DNA of 41,168 nucleotides from NCBI RefSeq assembly GCF_014287635.1, contig NZ_JACOPH010000019.1, forward strand, positions 1 to 41,168. Direction: 5' to 3'. Of this stretch, positions 31,148 to 38,400 are shown in pieces. The stretch comes from Roseburia zhanii. Lineage in GTDB: Bacteria; Bacillota; Clostridia; Lachnospirales; Lachnospiraceae. A program made the position numbers and the translations under genes. Within the stretch, counting starts at the first letter, position 1. Every line of letters begins with the position of its first letter. Under the pieces are notes generated by a model, which made no database searches, had not been told where the DNA came from, and saw only the letters and a list, made by a program, of their open reading frames with translations.

Positions 31148-31437
31148 ATCTCGTCCACCGCCTTTTTAATGTCCTCTATATCCTGCCTGTAAACCGTCCC
31201 CGTCGCATTGGCGCGTTTTGCAATTTGGTTGATGTTCCGGCTCACCGCTTGCAGTTCCCGGATATATGCTTTTGTGTCGCTTCGGTCAACGACAAGAATA
31301 TACCCGTCTATCGCCATTTTACGGAAGTATGCCCCATACTGCTTTATGGGAAGCTGCTTCATCTTCTCGTCGATCAGCCGCTTTTCTTCTTCCGTAACGT
31401 AAAACTTCATCTGTATATTTCTCTTTCGGTTTTCCAT
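31108..31437 (-). CDS. mobC: MobC-like relaxosome protein of IME-B
   Basis: This 109-residue protein begins MENRKRNIQMKFYVTEEEKRLIDEKM. It carries the MobC pattern GAYFRKMAIDGYI and LQAVSRNINQIAKRANATG. It overlaps the truncated relaxase start by 40 bases. The oriT-like site lies 24 bases upstream of its start. Since its relaxase is broken, it could work only with a relaxase supplied in trans. Confidence 0.85.
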   Translation of the reverse strand: MENRKRNIQMKFYVTEEEKRLIDEKMKQLPIKQYGAYFRKMAIDGYILVVDRSDTKAYIRELQAVSRNINQIAKRANATGTVYRQDIEDIKKAVDEIWRLQRRTLLNQP

Positions 31438-31460
31438 TTCCGCACCGCCTTTCGGTATAA

Positions 31461-31490
31461 GGGTTTGGGATTATCCCAACAAGCATTTTC
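31461..31490 (+). other. oriT-like site of IME-B
   Basis: GGGTTTGGGATTATCCC is followed by AACAAGCATTTTC, the same core as in ICE-C (CCCAACAAGCATTTT) and IME-A. The loop is shortened to ATTAT. It lies just upstream of mobC. Confidence 0.6.
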
Positions 31491-31581
31491 CGCAAACGGG
31501 TACTCGTTTGCTGTGCTTGCTATCTACTCCATACCCCCACCGAAAGGCGGTATTTGTTGCGCGTTCCTTTGATTTTGGACG

Positions 31582-31616
31582 CAAAAAAAGATTGCAGCCG
31601 CCATGCGCTGCAATCT
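31582..31616 (-). terminator. Intrinsic terminator of the IME-B Xre gene
   Basis: On the minus strand AGATTGCAGC, an 8-base loop and GCTGCAATCT form a perfect 10-bp stem followed by seven T. It is 23 bases beyond the Xre gene stop codon. Confidence 0.88.
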
Positions 31617-31638
31617 CCCGATTTCTCATATTGTGAGG

Positions 31639-32001
31639 TTAATCCTCTGCTTTTTCGACTTCCGTTATCTCCCTTGCTGTTGCGGTTACAATCCGTATGC
31701 CTTTATCGCTCATACCGTCCAGCAGCGCGTCAAGCTGCCGCCGCCCGGTGGATTTCTCCGCATTGCTGTTCGGGAAGAAAAATTGATCTACCGAAATATG
31801 ATACCGGGTTACAAGGTCATAGAATACCTGTAAACTCGGCTGTTGTCCCTTGTTCTCGATATTCGCAAGGTAGCGCGGGGAAATATATAACTCGTCGCTT
31901 ACCTTTTTGCGGCTCTCGCCGTATTCATTTCTCGCGGCTTTTATAGCTGCCCCGAAAGCCTTAAAGTCGTACAATGGTACGGGTCTTTTTGCCATTTTCA
32001 T
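31639..32001 (-). CDS. Xre-family regulator of IME-B
   Basis: This 120-residue protein has a helix-turn-helix (about 15-70: FGAAIKAARNEYGESRKKVSDELYISPRYLANIENKGQQPS) followed by SVDQFFFP, as in the ICE-C regulator at 9885. It is divergent from the attenuator-controlled operon, and 87 bases separate its start from the -35 box of that promoter. It could repress that promoter or mobilization genes. No operator was identified. Confidence 0.87.
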   Translation of the reverse strand: MKMAKRPVPLYDFKAFGAAIKAARNEYGESRKKVSDELYISPRYLANIENKGQQPSLQVFYDLVTRYHISVDQFFFPNSNAEKSTGRRQLDALLDGMSDKGIRIVTATAREITEVEKAED

Positions 32002-32088
32002 TCACCCTGTTACATTTTACAGTTCACCTTTCTTTTTGGATATGTCCACACAATTCATATCATTAGGTTAAATACTTCCTGTTGTGTA

Positions 32089-32117
32089 TTGACAGTAGAC
32101 TGATTTTCTGATAAAAT
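32089..32117 (+). promoter_or_regulatory. Strong sigma-A promoter of the leader/KTR/cfr-like operon
   Basis: TTGACA (32089-32094, consensus -35), a 17-base spacer, then TAAAAT (32112-32117, near-consensus -10). The leader peptide ribosome-binding site begins 14 bases downstream of the -10. Confidence 0.85.
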
Positions 32118-32145
32118 AAAATTTATGTAAAAGGAGGCGGCGTTT

Positions 32146-32172
32146 ATGTTGCATAGCATGCGTATTAGATAA
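32146..32172 (+). CDS. Leader peptide MLHSMRIR
   Basis: Eight codons follow a perfect AAGGAGG (32131-32137) and end at TAA 32170-32172. The peptide resembles the macrolide-arrest leader ErmDL, whose start I recall as MTHSMRLR, and ends in R-I-R, which fits the Arg/Lys-X-Arg/Lys arrest motif known for macrolides. The stop codon overlaps the first arm of the downstream terminator stem, so a stalled ribosome would block its folding. Similar leaders precede tet(M)/tet(W)-type ribosomal protection genes. Induction by a drug is inferred, not shown. Confidence 0.7.
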   Translation: MLHSMRIR

Positions 32173-32225
32173 GCATTGAAAAAAAGGATTTTCCCATTTT
32201 CAACATGGGCTTTTTTGTCATGCTT
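32171..32225 (+). terminator. Attenuator terminator 1
   Basis: AAGCAT (32171-32176) and nearby A residues pair with TTTTTTG..ATGCTT (32211-32225), enclosing an inner hairpin CCCAT/ATGGG (32193-32197 with 32205-32209) followed by C and six T. The outer arm begins at the leader stop codon. GCATAGC within the leader (32151-32157) can also pair with GCTATGC at 32286-32292, a possible alternative fold. Confidence 0.7.
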
Positions 32226-32325
32226 ATTTTGCGGATGCTATACAAAAAACTAACGACGTATAGATATAGTATAGACATAGTGCAAGCTATGCCTTAGTTT
32301 TGTTGTACTGCTCTGTGCATTATAA

Positions 32326-32369
32326 ATGCAGGTCAATGCTCATGTTGAGGATTGACCTGCATTTTTTTG
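32326..32369 (+). terminator. Attenuator terminator 2 (strong)
   Basis: ATGCAGGTCAAT (32326-32337) pairs perfectly with ATTGACCTGCAT (32351-32362) around a 13-base loop, followed by seven T counting the one that ends the stem. It lies 25 bases before the KTR gene start and would stop most transcripts unless bypassed. Confidence 0.88.
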
Positions 32370-32393
32370 TGTAAAAAGGACGAGTGAAATATA

Positions 32394-32579
32394 ATGCTTA
32401 AAAAATATTGGATAAAATGTCCGATTTGTAACGGAAAGACGAGAGTTCAAGTATTTCATAATACTGTATTAAAAGATTTTCCTCTTTTCTGCCCTAAATG
32501 CAAATTGACGCATATCATTGATGTAGAAAAATTAGAGATTGTAATCAAAAATACAGAAAAACAAACTTTTATTATTTAG
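32394..32579 (+). CDS. Cys-rich KTR-type small protein
   Basis: This 61-residue protein has two CxxC pairs (KCPICNGKTRVQV and FCPKCKLTHII), a zinc ribbon with the KTR motif that names the family. Such proteins often accompany resistance genes on clostridial and enterococcal mobile elements, including tet genes behind the same type of leader. The biochemical role is unknown. The start is preceded by GGACGAG, a weak ribosome-binding site. The cfr-like gene starts 16 bases after its stop codon. Confidence 0.78.
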   Translation: MLKKYWIKCPICNGKTRVQVFHNTVLKDFPLFCPKCKLTHIIDVEKLEIVIKNTEKQTFII

Positions 32580-32595
32580 AAGAAAGGATATAAAA

Positions 32596-33579
32596 ATGAA
32601 ACGTTTACCTAAATATACGCCTGCGGAAGTACGGAATGATCCATACGGATTTACTTACAAAGAAATGTCGGAAGTTATTGGCGAGAATGAAGCAAAAGCC
32701 TTATATGAAGAATTATATAAGCAATTACCACGCAAAAAAAATCTATCAATGTTGGTAAAAAATATTTGCAAAAGCAGTGATACTGAAAAGTATGTTTACG
32801 AACTGAAAGACAACAAATACATTGAAACGGTTTTTATCAAGCGGCGAGATGGTGGAACTGTTTGCGTGAGCACACAAGTCGGTTGTCCTGTTGGTTGTAT
32901 TTTTTGTGAGTCCGGGCGAAATGGCTTTGTTCGTAATCTAACATCGTCAGAAATCGTACAACAGATTATATTGTTGCGTCGAAAAGTAAACCGTATCGTT
33001 TTTATGGGTATGGGAGAGCCTTTATTCAATTATGACAACTTGATAAAAGCAATCCATATTCTCCGAGATAGATATGGGCTCAACTTTCCAACCGACGGCA
33101 TTACCATATCAACAGTTGGTCCGGTCGATCAATTAAAAAAATTGCGCGAGGAACATCTTAAAATTCAGTTGACAATATCTTTACACGCAGCAACACAATC
33201 TGCAAGAAATCGTATTATTCCTCACATGCGCATATATGCTATTGAAGATGTTGTTAAGCAAGCCTTATCCTATTCTGAAAGGCATAATCGCAAAATTGTC
33301 TTTGCGTATTTGCTTTTACCGGGTATAAATGACCGGCCCTCAGATGTAAGACAACTTGCAAAATGGTTTCGGGGCAAAAAAGTTATGATTAACGTGTTAC
33401 AATACAACCCAACAAGCAATTCAAGAATTAAAGCACCACAGAAACGGGAAATAGTTGCATTCAAACATCAATTAGAGCAAGCAGGACTTGAAGTTACTAT
33501 GAGAGTTTCTCATGGCAGAGAGATTAACGCGGCTTGTGGACAGTTAGCTAACACATATAATAAATTCAAAAAAAAATGA
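32596..33579 (+). CDS. Cfr/RlmN-family radical SAM 23S rRNA methyltransferase
   Basis: This 327-residue protein has the complete family signature. It has CVSTQVGCPVGCIFC, with substrate cysteine Cys90 and 4Fe-4S cysteines Cys97, Cys101 and Cys104. FMGMGEPL follows at 136-143, then ISLHAAT near 195, AYLLLPGINDR near 238, QYNPT near 270, and INAACGQL with the second catalytic Cys314. These enzymes methylate A2503 of 23S rRNA: RlmN at C2 (housekeeping), Cfr at C8 (resistance to phenicols, lincosamides, oxazolidinones, pleuromutilins and streptogramin A). MGMGEPL is RlmN-like, while mobile location, the short unusual N-terminus and an inducible leader point to a Cfr-type or Cfr-like resistance gene. 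C2 or C8 specificity cannot be told from sequence alone. GAAAGGA precedes the start, and a strong terminator follows. Confidence 0.85.
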   Translation: MKRLPKYTPAEVRNDPYGFTYKEMSEVIGENEAKALYEELYKQLPRKKNLSMLVKNICKSSDTEKYVYELKDNKYIETVFIKRRDGGTVCVSTQVGCPVGCIFCESGRNGFVRNLTSSEIVQQIILLRRKVNRIVFMGMGEPLFNYDNLIKAIHILRDRYGLNFPTDGITISTVGPVDQLKKLREEHLKIQLTISLHAATQSARNRIIPHMRIYAIEDVVKQALSYSERHNRKIVFAYLLLPGINDRPSDVRQLAKWFRGKKVMINVLQYNPTSNSRIKAPQKREIVAFKHQLEQAGLEVTMRVSHGREINAACGQLANTYNKFKKK

Positions 33580-33606
33580 TTAAAAGTGCCAGACGCATAG
33601 ACGCAG

Positions 33607-33655
33607 AGCCGATAACGCATTAGGTCAAAAAACCTATGTGTTATCGGCTTTTTTA
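33607..33655 (+). terminator. Terminator after the cfr-like gene
   Basis: AGCCGATAACGCATTAGGT (33607-33625) pairs with ACCTATGTGTTATCGGCT (33632-33649), a stem of about 18 pairs with a 6-base loop, followed by TTTTT. Confidence 0.92.
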
Positions 33656-33888
33656 TTTAATATTGCGCAAAAGCCGCTGTTCCCTATTATAGAATGGATT
33701 GCGGGTAGTGTATTAAAGTCGCCCTTTTTTAAGGATACGGCGGTATCGGGGAGGTATCGCCGTGTCCATTTTTATTTACTGTAACCCGCCTAATGCTTTG
33801 CGGTCAAAAAAAGCTATGCTCCGCAAGCGGGATATTCCGGCTATGAATGTGAACTGTCAATACATTTAGCTACTGCTTACATTTCCTT
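33656..33888. other. Intergenic region with a second hairpin
   Basis: No supported ORF. GGATACGGCGGTAT (33733-33746) pairs through G-U wobbles with GTATCGCCGTGTCC (33754-33767), followed by ATTTTTATTT, so it is a further rightward terminator. The rest is featureless. Confidence 0.6.
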
Positions 33889-33930
33889 TGCGCCCGTCCG
33901 CGTCTTGCGGACGGGCGCATTTTGCTTTTT
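33889..33930 (+). terminator. 12-bp perfect terminator upstream of the sigma gene
   Basis: TGCGCCCGTCCG (33889-33900), loop CGTCTTG, CGGACGGGCGCA (33908-33919), then TTTTGCTTTTTT. It insulates the sigma/HTH genes from the resistance-type operon, or acts as an attenuator for them. Confidence 0.88.
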
Positions 33931-34052
33931 TCAACTTTTTTCTGAAAAGCGCACTCAAGAGCCATCTCCCGAACGGGTACGGAGCGAAAGGGGCAGAGAG
34001 GACAAGCCCTTAACTCCCGTCCTCTACTCCACGCGGGAAGGAGGTGAACTCT

Positions 34053-34490
34053 ATGGAGCTATCTTCTTCCGACAAGGAAAGAATACAACATCAGTACGAC
34101 GCATTAGCAAAGAAAACTTTGGTCGGCGAAGCGAAAAGCCACCGCCGCACTCTTGCGAAACGCGCAGCACGCGAAGTTACTTTTTCGGATTTGAGCGAAA
34201 GCGAACTCGCGCAGCTTTTCACAACGGACGAATACGAAAGCGATTATTTCCGTTTTCAAGTGTCCGGCTTTGATGTACTCGTCAAAAATGAACTGCTTGC
34301 CGAAGCCCTTAACGCTTTGCCCGAAAGGAAACGCGACATTATCCTTTTGTCCTACTTCTTGGATATGAGCGACGCGGAAATTGGCGAACTGCTGAATGTT
34401 GTACGCACGACGGTTTTCCGGCACAGGAAATCCGCGCTTGCGAAAATCAAACAGTATTTGGAGGGAAAAGCAGATGATGAATACCGTTAG
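34053..34490 (+). CDS. Sigma-70-family factor of IME-B
   Basis: This 145-residue protein starts at ATG 34053 after GGAGGTG; a GTG three codons upstream overlaps the ribosome-binding site and is not chosen. Region 4 is clear (about 90-140: ALNALPERKRDIILLSYFLDMSDAEIGELLNVVRTTVFRHRKSALAKI). The N-terminal half corresponds to the reduced region 2 of Orf7-type mobile-element sigma factors. It is the counterpart of the IME-A factor at 29909-30355 but diverged, in rightward orientation. Confidence 0.87.
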   Translation: MELSSSDKERIQHQYDALAKKTLVGEAKSHRRTLAKRAAREVTFSDLSESELAQLFTTDEYESDYFRFQVSGFDVLVKNELLAEALNALPERKRDIILLSYFLDMSDAEIGELLNVVRTTVFRHRKSALAKIKQYLEGKADDEYR

Positions 34491-34716
34491 GAAGTCTGAA
34501 AATCTGTTGCCGTTCCCTGTCATTTCCGCAGCGGCAAACGGCGACACAACCGCCATGTGCGCGATCTTGAAGCACTACGAGGGTTACATAGCGAAACTTT
34601 GTACCCGCACGCTGAAAGACGACGCGGGCAATACCTATTCCTATGTGGACGAGGAAATGCGTAACAGGCTGCAAGTGCGCCTTATTACCCGCACCCTTGC
34701 TTTTCATGTAGGATAA
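34474..34716 (+). CDS. Helix-turn-helix conjugation regulator of IME-B
   Basis: This 80-residue protein starts at ATG 34474 after GGAGG and overlaps the sigma gene end by 17 bases. The pattern LLPFPVISAAANGDTTAMCAILKHYEGYIAKL...VDEEMRNRLQVRLITRTLAF matches the Orf8-type helix-turn-helix proteins. It probably acts with the sigma factor. A long hairpin follows directly. Confidence 0.8.
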   Translation: MMNTVRKSENLLPFPVISAAANGDTTAMCAILKHYEGYIAKLCTRTLKDDAGNTYSYVDEEMRNRLQVRLITRTLAFHVG

Positions 34717-35174
34717 TCTTTTAGCCCATGCGGGGAGCGTGTCCCCTTTCCACGCTTCCCGTTATGGGCTATTTGTCGTTCCGCAAAAGCATATCCGCTG
34801 TTGATGTGCTTTTGCAGGCCGACAAAGCCTATTGTTCTTTGACAAAGAAAGCGGCCTTTGGTGCGCAGCATAACAGGCAAACGGGTACATTCCGTCTGTA
34901 CCGAGCCAGTCGGCGGGTACGCCATGACAGCTTTTCCCCATAGGGGAAAAGCCGAGCGAGAACTACCGCGCCGTAAAACAGGTTTAGCAGCTTGTGGGCG
35001 ACGACATACAAGGCGGCACAATGATACTCCCGCGTTGAACACCCTCAAAGTATTGCGCGGCGCACCCATAAGCATGGGCCGGGGTGAAACTCCCGTGAGG
35101 TTGCAGCTAACAACCGCCCGTTTTTGCCTTTTGACGAATATAGTTTATCCATACAGGAAAAGGAGGTTTTTCTA
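34717..35174 (+). other. Structured noncoding region upstream of tnpW/recombinase
   Basis: No convincing ORF. Several stems follow one another: AGCCCAT..GGGGAGCGTG with CACGCTTCCC..ATGGGCT (34723-34770), GCAAAAGCA with TGCTTTTGC (about 34783-34815), and GCTTTTCCCC with GGGGAAAAGC (34930-34952, 3-base loop). GC-rich segments continue to about 35115. The gap of about 460 bases before the recombinase genes, dense in stems, suggests an oriT, an origin or an RNA control region. Confidence 0.5.
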
Positions 35175-35348
35175 ATGGATAAAAAACAGACAATTACAAC
35201 CGAACGCAAAATAGGGAAAATCACCTATCTTGTTCAAGCGTTGCCGAGTGAAAAGGCAACCGATACAATCCATAAAAAGATTGAGAAACTCATTGTAAAG
35301 GATTTGCAGAAAAAGCCCGGAAATCCGGGATTTTTAGCGTCCGAGTAG
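35175..35348 (+). CDS. TnpW-like transposon-encoded small protein of IME-B
   Basis: This 57-residue protein starts at ATG 35175 after AGGAGG. The core ERKIGKITYLVQALPSEKATDTIHKKIEKLIVKDL matches TnpW-type proteins that precede large serine recombinases in clostridial mobilizable elements. It lies 77 bases upstream of the recombinase. Its function is unproven. Confidence 0.75.
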   Translation: MDKKQTITTERKIGKITYLVQALPSEKATDTIHKKIEKLIVKDLQKKPGNPGFLASE

Positions 35349-35425
35349 TGCATTAGGCGGCGGGATATGGTATAATGATAGCAACACATTATACCTGTTT
35401 ATTCGGCTGTCGGAAAGGAGGACTA

Positions 35426-37099
35426 ATGTTACAGTCGAATAAAATCACCGCCCTTTACTGCCGTTTAAGTCAAGAGGATATGCAAGCCGGAGAAAGCGGA
35501 AGCATACAGCACCAAAAAATGATACTTCAACGCTATGCGGACGAACACCATTTTTTGAACACAAAGTTTTTTGTGGACGACGGATTTTCCGGCGTGAGTT
35601 TTGAGCGCGAGGGGCTGCAAGCGATGTTGCAGGAAGTGGAAGCCGGACGAGTGGCGACGGTCATTACCAAAGACCTTTCCCGTCTTGGCAGAAACTATCT
35701 GAAAACGGGCGAACTCATAGAGATTGTATTTCCCGAAAACGGAGTACGCTATATCGCGATCAACGACGGAGTTGACACAGCGCGGGAGGATAACGAGTTT
35801 ACCCCCTTGCGGAACTGGTTTAACGAGTTTTACGCCCGCGACACAAGCAAGAAAATCCGCGCAGTTAAACAGGCACAGGCGCAAAAAGGCGAGCGCGTCA
35901 ACGGGGAATATCCATACGGCTATATCCCAGACCCGAACAACCGCCACCACCTTATACCCGACCCGGAAACCGCGCCGATTGTCAAACAGGTTTTCGCTAT
36001 GTTTGTTAGCGGCGTGCGTATGTGCGAAATCCAAAAATGGCTTGCGGAAAACAAAGTCTTGACGATTGGAGCGTTGCGCTATCAGCGTACAGGACAGGCG
36101 CGGTATCAGCGGGCAATGATCGCCCCCTATACTTGGCCGGACAAAACGCTCTATGACATATTAGCAAGGCAGGAATATTTAGGGCATACCATAACCGCGA
36201 AAACTCACAAGGTATCCTACAAGTCGAAAAAGACCCGGAAGAACGAAGAAGAACAACGCTATTTCTTCCCAAACACCCATGAGCCGCTTGTTGACGAGGA
36301 AACCTTTGAACTTGCGCAAAAGCGGATTGCTACCCGCCACCGCCCGACAAAAGCAGCGGAGATTGATATTTTTTCCGGCTTGCTGTTTTGCGCTGGTTGC
36401 AGACATAAGATGTATTACCAACAGGGCGTAAATATCGAGCCGCGCAAGTTTTCCTATTCTTGCGGCGCATGGCGCAACAGGGCAAGGACAGGCAGCGAGT
36501 GTACCTCTCATTATATCCGCAAAAACGTACTTCTTGATTTAGTGCTGGAAGATATGCGGCGGGTTTTGCGGTATGTTAAGGAACACGAACAGGACTTTAT
36601 CTGTAAAGCTACCGAGTACGGCGACATGGAAGCGAGAAAGGCATTAGCGCAGCAGCAAAAGGAACTTTTCAAAGCACAGGCGCGTATGACCGAACTTGAC
36701 ACGCTTTTCCGCAAGCTGTATGAGGACAACGCATTAGGCAGACTGACAGATGAACGGTTTGTGTTTCTAACTTCCGGCTATGAGGACGAAAAGAAATCCC
36801 TTGCCGCAAGGATAGACGAGTTACAACAGCAGATCGCAACCGTTACCGAGCGAAAAAGGGATATATCAAGGTTTATTCAGATTGTCGGGAAATACAGCGA
36901 CATACAGGAATTGACCTATGAAAACGTCCATGAGTTTATCGACCGTATTTTGATACATGAATTAGACCGGGAAACCAACACCCGGAAAATCGAAATCCAT
37001 TATAGCTTTGTCGGACAGGTTGATACCGAGCAGGAGCCGACGCAAGTTGTCAACCATGACCGCCGCAACATGGTAGATGTAAAAAGTATCGCTATCTAA
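35426..37099 (+). CDS. Large serine recombinase of IME-B
   Basis: This 557-residue protein starts at ATG 35426 after AAAGGAGG; an upstream ATG at 35375 lacks such a site. The resolvase domain begins ITALYCRLSQEDM (Ser15) and includes DLSRLGRNYLK. A recombinase domain follows (about 165-280), then a zinc ribbon (CAGCRHKMYYQQ...YSCGAWRNRARTGSECTSHYI, about 330-370), a coiled coil (about 395-475) and a tail. It is similar in size and layout to the IME-A enzyme but clearly different in sequence. Its stop codon is about 10 bases from the junction in the VanR-like gene, the expected place for the element end. Confidence 0.93.
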   Translation: MLQSNKITALYCRLSQEDMQAGESGSIQHQKMILQRYADEHHFLNTKFFVDDGFSGVSFEREGLQAMLQEVEAGRVATVITKDLSRLGRNYLKTGELIEIVFPENGVRYIAINDGVDTAREDNEFTPLRNWFNEFYARDTSKKIRAVKQAQAQKGERVNGEYPYGYIPDPNNRHHLIPDPETAPIVKQVFAMFVSGVRMCEIQKWLAENKVLTIGALRYQRTGQARYQRAMIAPYTWPDKTLYDILARQEYLGHTITAKTHKVSYKSKKTRKNEEEQRYFFPNTHEPLVDEETFELAQKRIATRHRPTKAAEIDIFSGLLFCAGCRHKMYYQQGVNIEPRKFSYSCGAWRNRARTGSECTSHYIRKNVLLDLVLEDMRRVLRYVKEHEQDFICKATEYGDMEARKALAQQQKELFKAQARMTELDTLFRKLYEDNALGRLTDERFVFLTSGYEDEKKSLAARIDELQQQIATVTERKRDISRFIQIVGKYSDIQELTYENVHEFIDRILIHELDRETNTRKIEIHYSFVGQVDTEQEPTQVVNHDRRNMVDVKSIAI

Positions 37100-37114
37100 C
37101 CCCAGCAAATGTCA
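37097..37114. other. IME-B right junction inside a VanR-like gene
   Basis: On the minus strand response-regulator homology runs through GGGCTGAC and then changes to element sequence about 37108-37112, next to the recombinase stop codon. A GA dinucleotide is present (CTGAC), as expected for the TnpX/TndX class. Confidence 0.6.
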
Positions 37115-37388
37115 GCCCCGTTATTTTATCCGTTTCCTCAATTTTAGCCGTTAGCATTATGATTGGATAAGTGTATTTCTTTCGGATAAGCTGGCAAAGT
37201 GAAAAGCCGTTCATATCCGGGAGCATAATATCCAGAATGGCAAGATCAATGTCGCCGCTTTCAATACACGACATGGCATCCGTTGCGCAGTAAAATTTAT
37301 AAACGACGTAATTTTCGTTTTTCAAGTAGACCTCCAACAGATCCGCTATATCTTGCTCGTCATCTATAATCAATATCTTTTCAGACAT
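37108..37388 (-). pseudogene. VanR-like response regulator, receiver fragment
   Basis: ATG 37388 follows AAGGAG. The first 93 codons (MSEKILIIDDEQDIADLLEV, DIDLAILDIMLPDMNGFSLCQLIRKKYTYPIIMLTAK, DKITGLT) closely resemble VanR of the VanA type, with the phospho-acceptor aspartate in LAILDIMLP. The frame then reads FAGVR and stops inside IME-B. The expected GADDYITKPF segment, the winged-helix domain and a partner kinase are missing here; they would lie on the other side of the insertion. The fragment cannot bind DNA. Confidence 0.8.
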
Positions 37389-37536
37389 ATTTTCAACTCC
37401 TTTGCTCATATTTCCAATTAAGTATAGCAAATACAACATCTAAATTCACAATGGATTGCCTGAGAAATTATTAAGATTTTCCTAACTTTCGAATTTAGGC
37501 AACTCAAAATGCTAACGTAATTTACATATCAGTTTT

Positions 37537-38400
37537 TTATGTGTCATACATATTCTCCAATATACTTCCATATAATGCACAGATTGACTTCACAATTGCA
37601 TGCCATGAAATATCAGCAGCATAAGAATAATTTTTTTGATATGTTTTCCATAAGGTCTCCATAACCGGACTTGATTCAATTTCATCAAATATTTCTCTTA
37701 TATCCTCAGCTTCTATCAGGTCTAATGTTCCCCTTTTTTTGGCTGTAGCCACAAGTGCAGTCCATAAAACTTGTTTTTGGAGTTGTTCTCCATACAACTT
37801 TTGTAAAATATAAATATCATAAAAATCTCTCATTCGTGTATTTGTAACGTTTCGACTAACAACAGTTTCCAATTTTTCAGCCAATACCGTTTCCAGATTA
37901 TATGCCCATACCTCAATAGTGCGGTCTTCAAGCATAAGATTAAATTTGTACTTGATTTCTCTTGGTGTAATTACATCCCCTGTAGAAATATCAATCTTTA
38001 ATGGTGTGATTACACCATCAAATTTCGTTTCCATGCTTACACGAACACCAGGATAATCTGCTTCTTCCATGATTTCCGATATCCGTTTGACCCGAAATGA
38101 AACACCATCGTCCAGTGGAATTGATATAATTTGGGATATAATCATTTCTACATCCTCCACACTAACATTAGTGCCTTTTATGGTAGCATCCAGATCCATA
38201 GTAGCTCTGGCATCCAGACCAACCATTGCCGCCACAAGCATTCCACCTTTTAATATAAACTGGTTTTTATACTCTGATAAAGAAATTCGTTCTAAAAAAC
38301 GTTCCATCATATAATTCCGCATCAAAATCTGTGCATCTGCGGATTTTTTCTTTGACATATTACGAATTAAATCCTTTAATTGTCTTGCCGTTGTTATCAT
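37537..38400 (-). CDS. abiEii: AbiEii nucleotidyltransferase toxin
   Basis: This 287-residue protein is the toxin of a type IV AbiE toxin-antitoxin and abortive-infection system. It shows the family motifs in order: LKGGMLVAAMVGLDARATMDLDATIKG (polymerase-beta-fold motif), LKIDISTGD, ETVLAEKLETVVSR and RMRDFYDIYIL. AbiEii-type enzymes modify their targets by NTP-dependent nucleotidyl transfer. The gene starts directly after the antitoxin stop codon (TAGATG), so the two are translationally coupled. The length is normal and no break is seen. Confidence 0.9.
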   Translation of the reverse strand: MITTARQLKDLIRNMSKKKSADAQILMRNYMMERFLERISLSEYKNQFILKGGMLVAAMVGLDARATMDLDATIKGTNVSVEDVEMIISQIISIPLDDGVSFRVKRISEIMEEADYPGVRVSMETKFDGVITPLKIDISTGDVITPREIKYKFNLMLEDRTIEVWAYNLETVLAEKLETVVSRNVTNTRMRDFYDIYILQKLYGEQLQKQVLWTALVATAKKRGTLDLIEAEDIREIFDEIESSPVMETLWKTYQKNYSYAADISWHAIVKSICALYGSILENMYDT

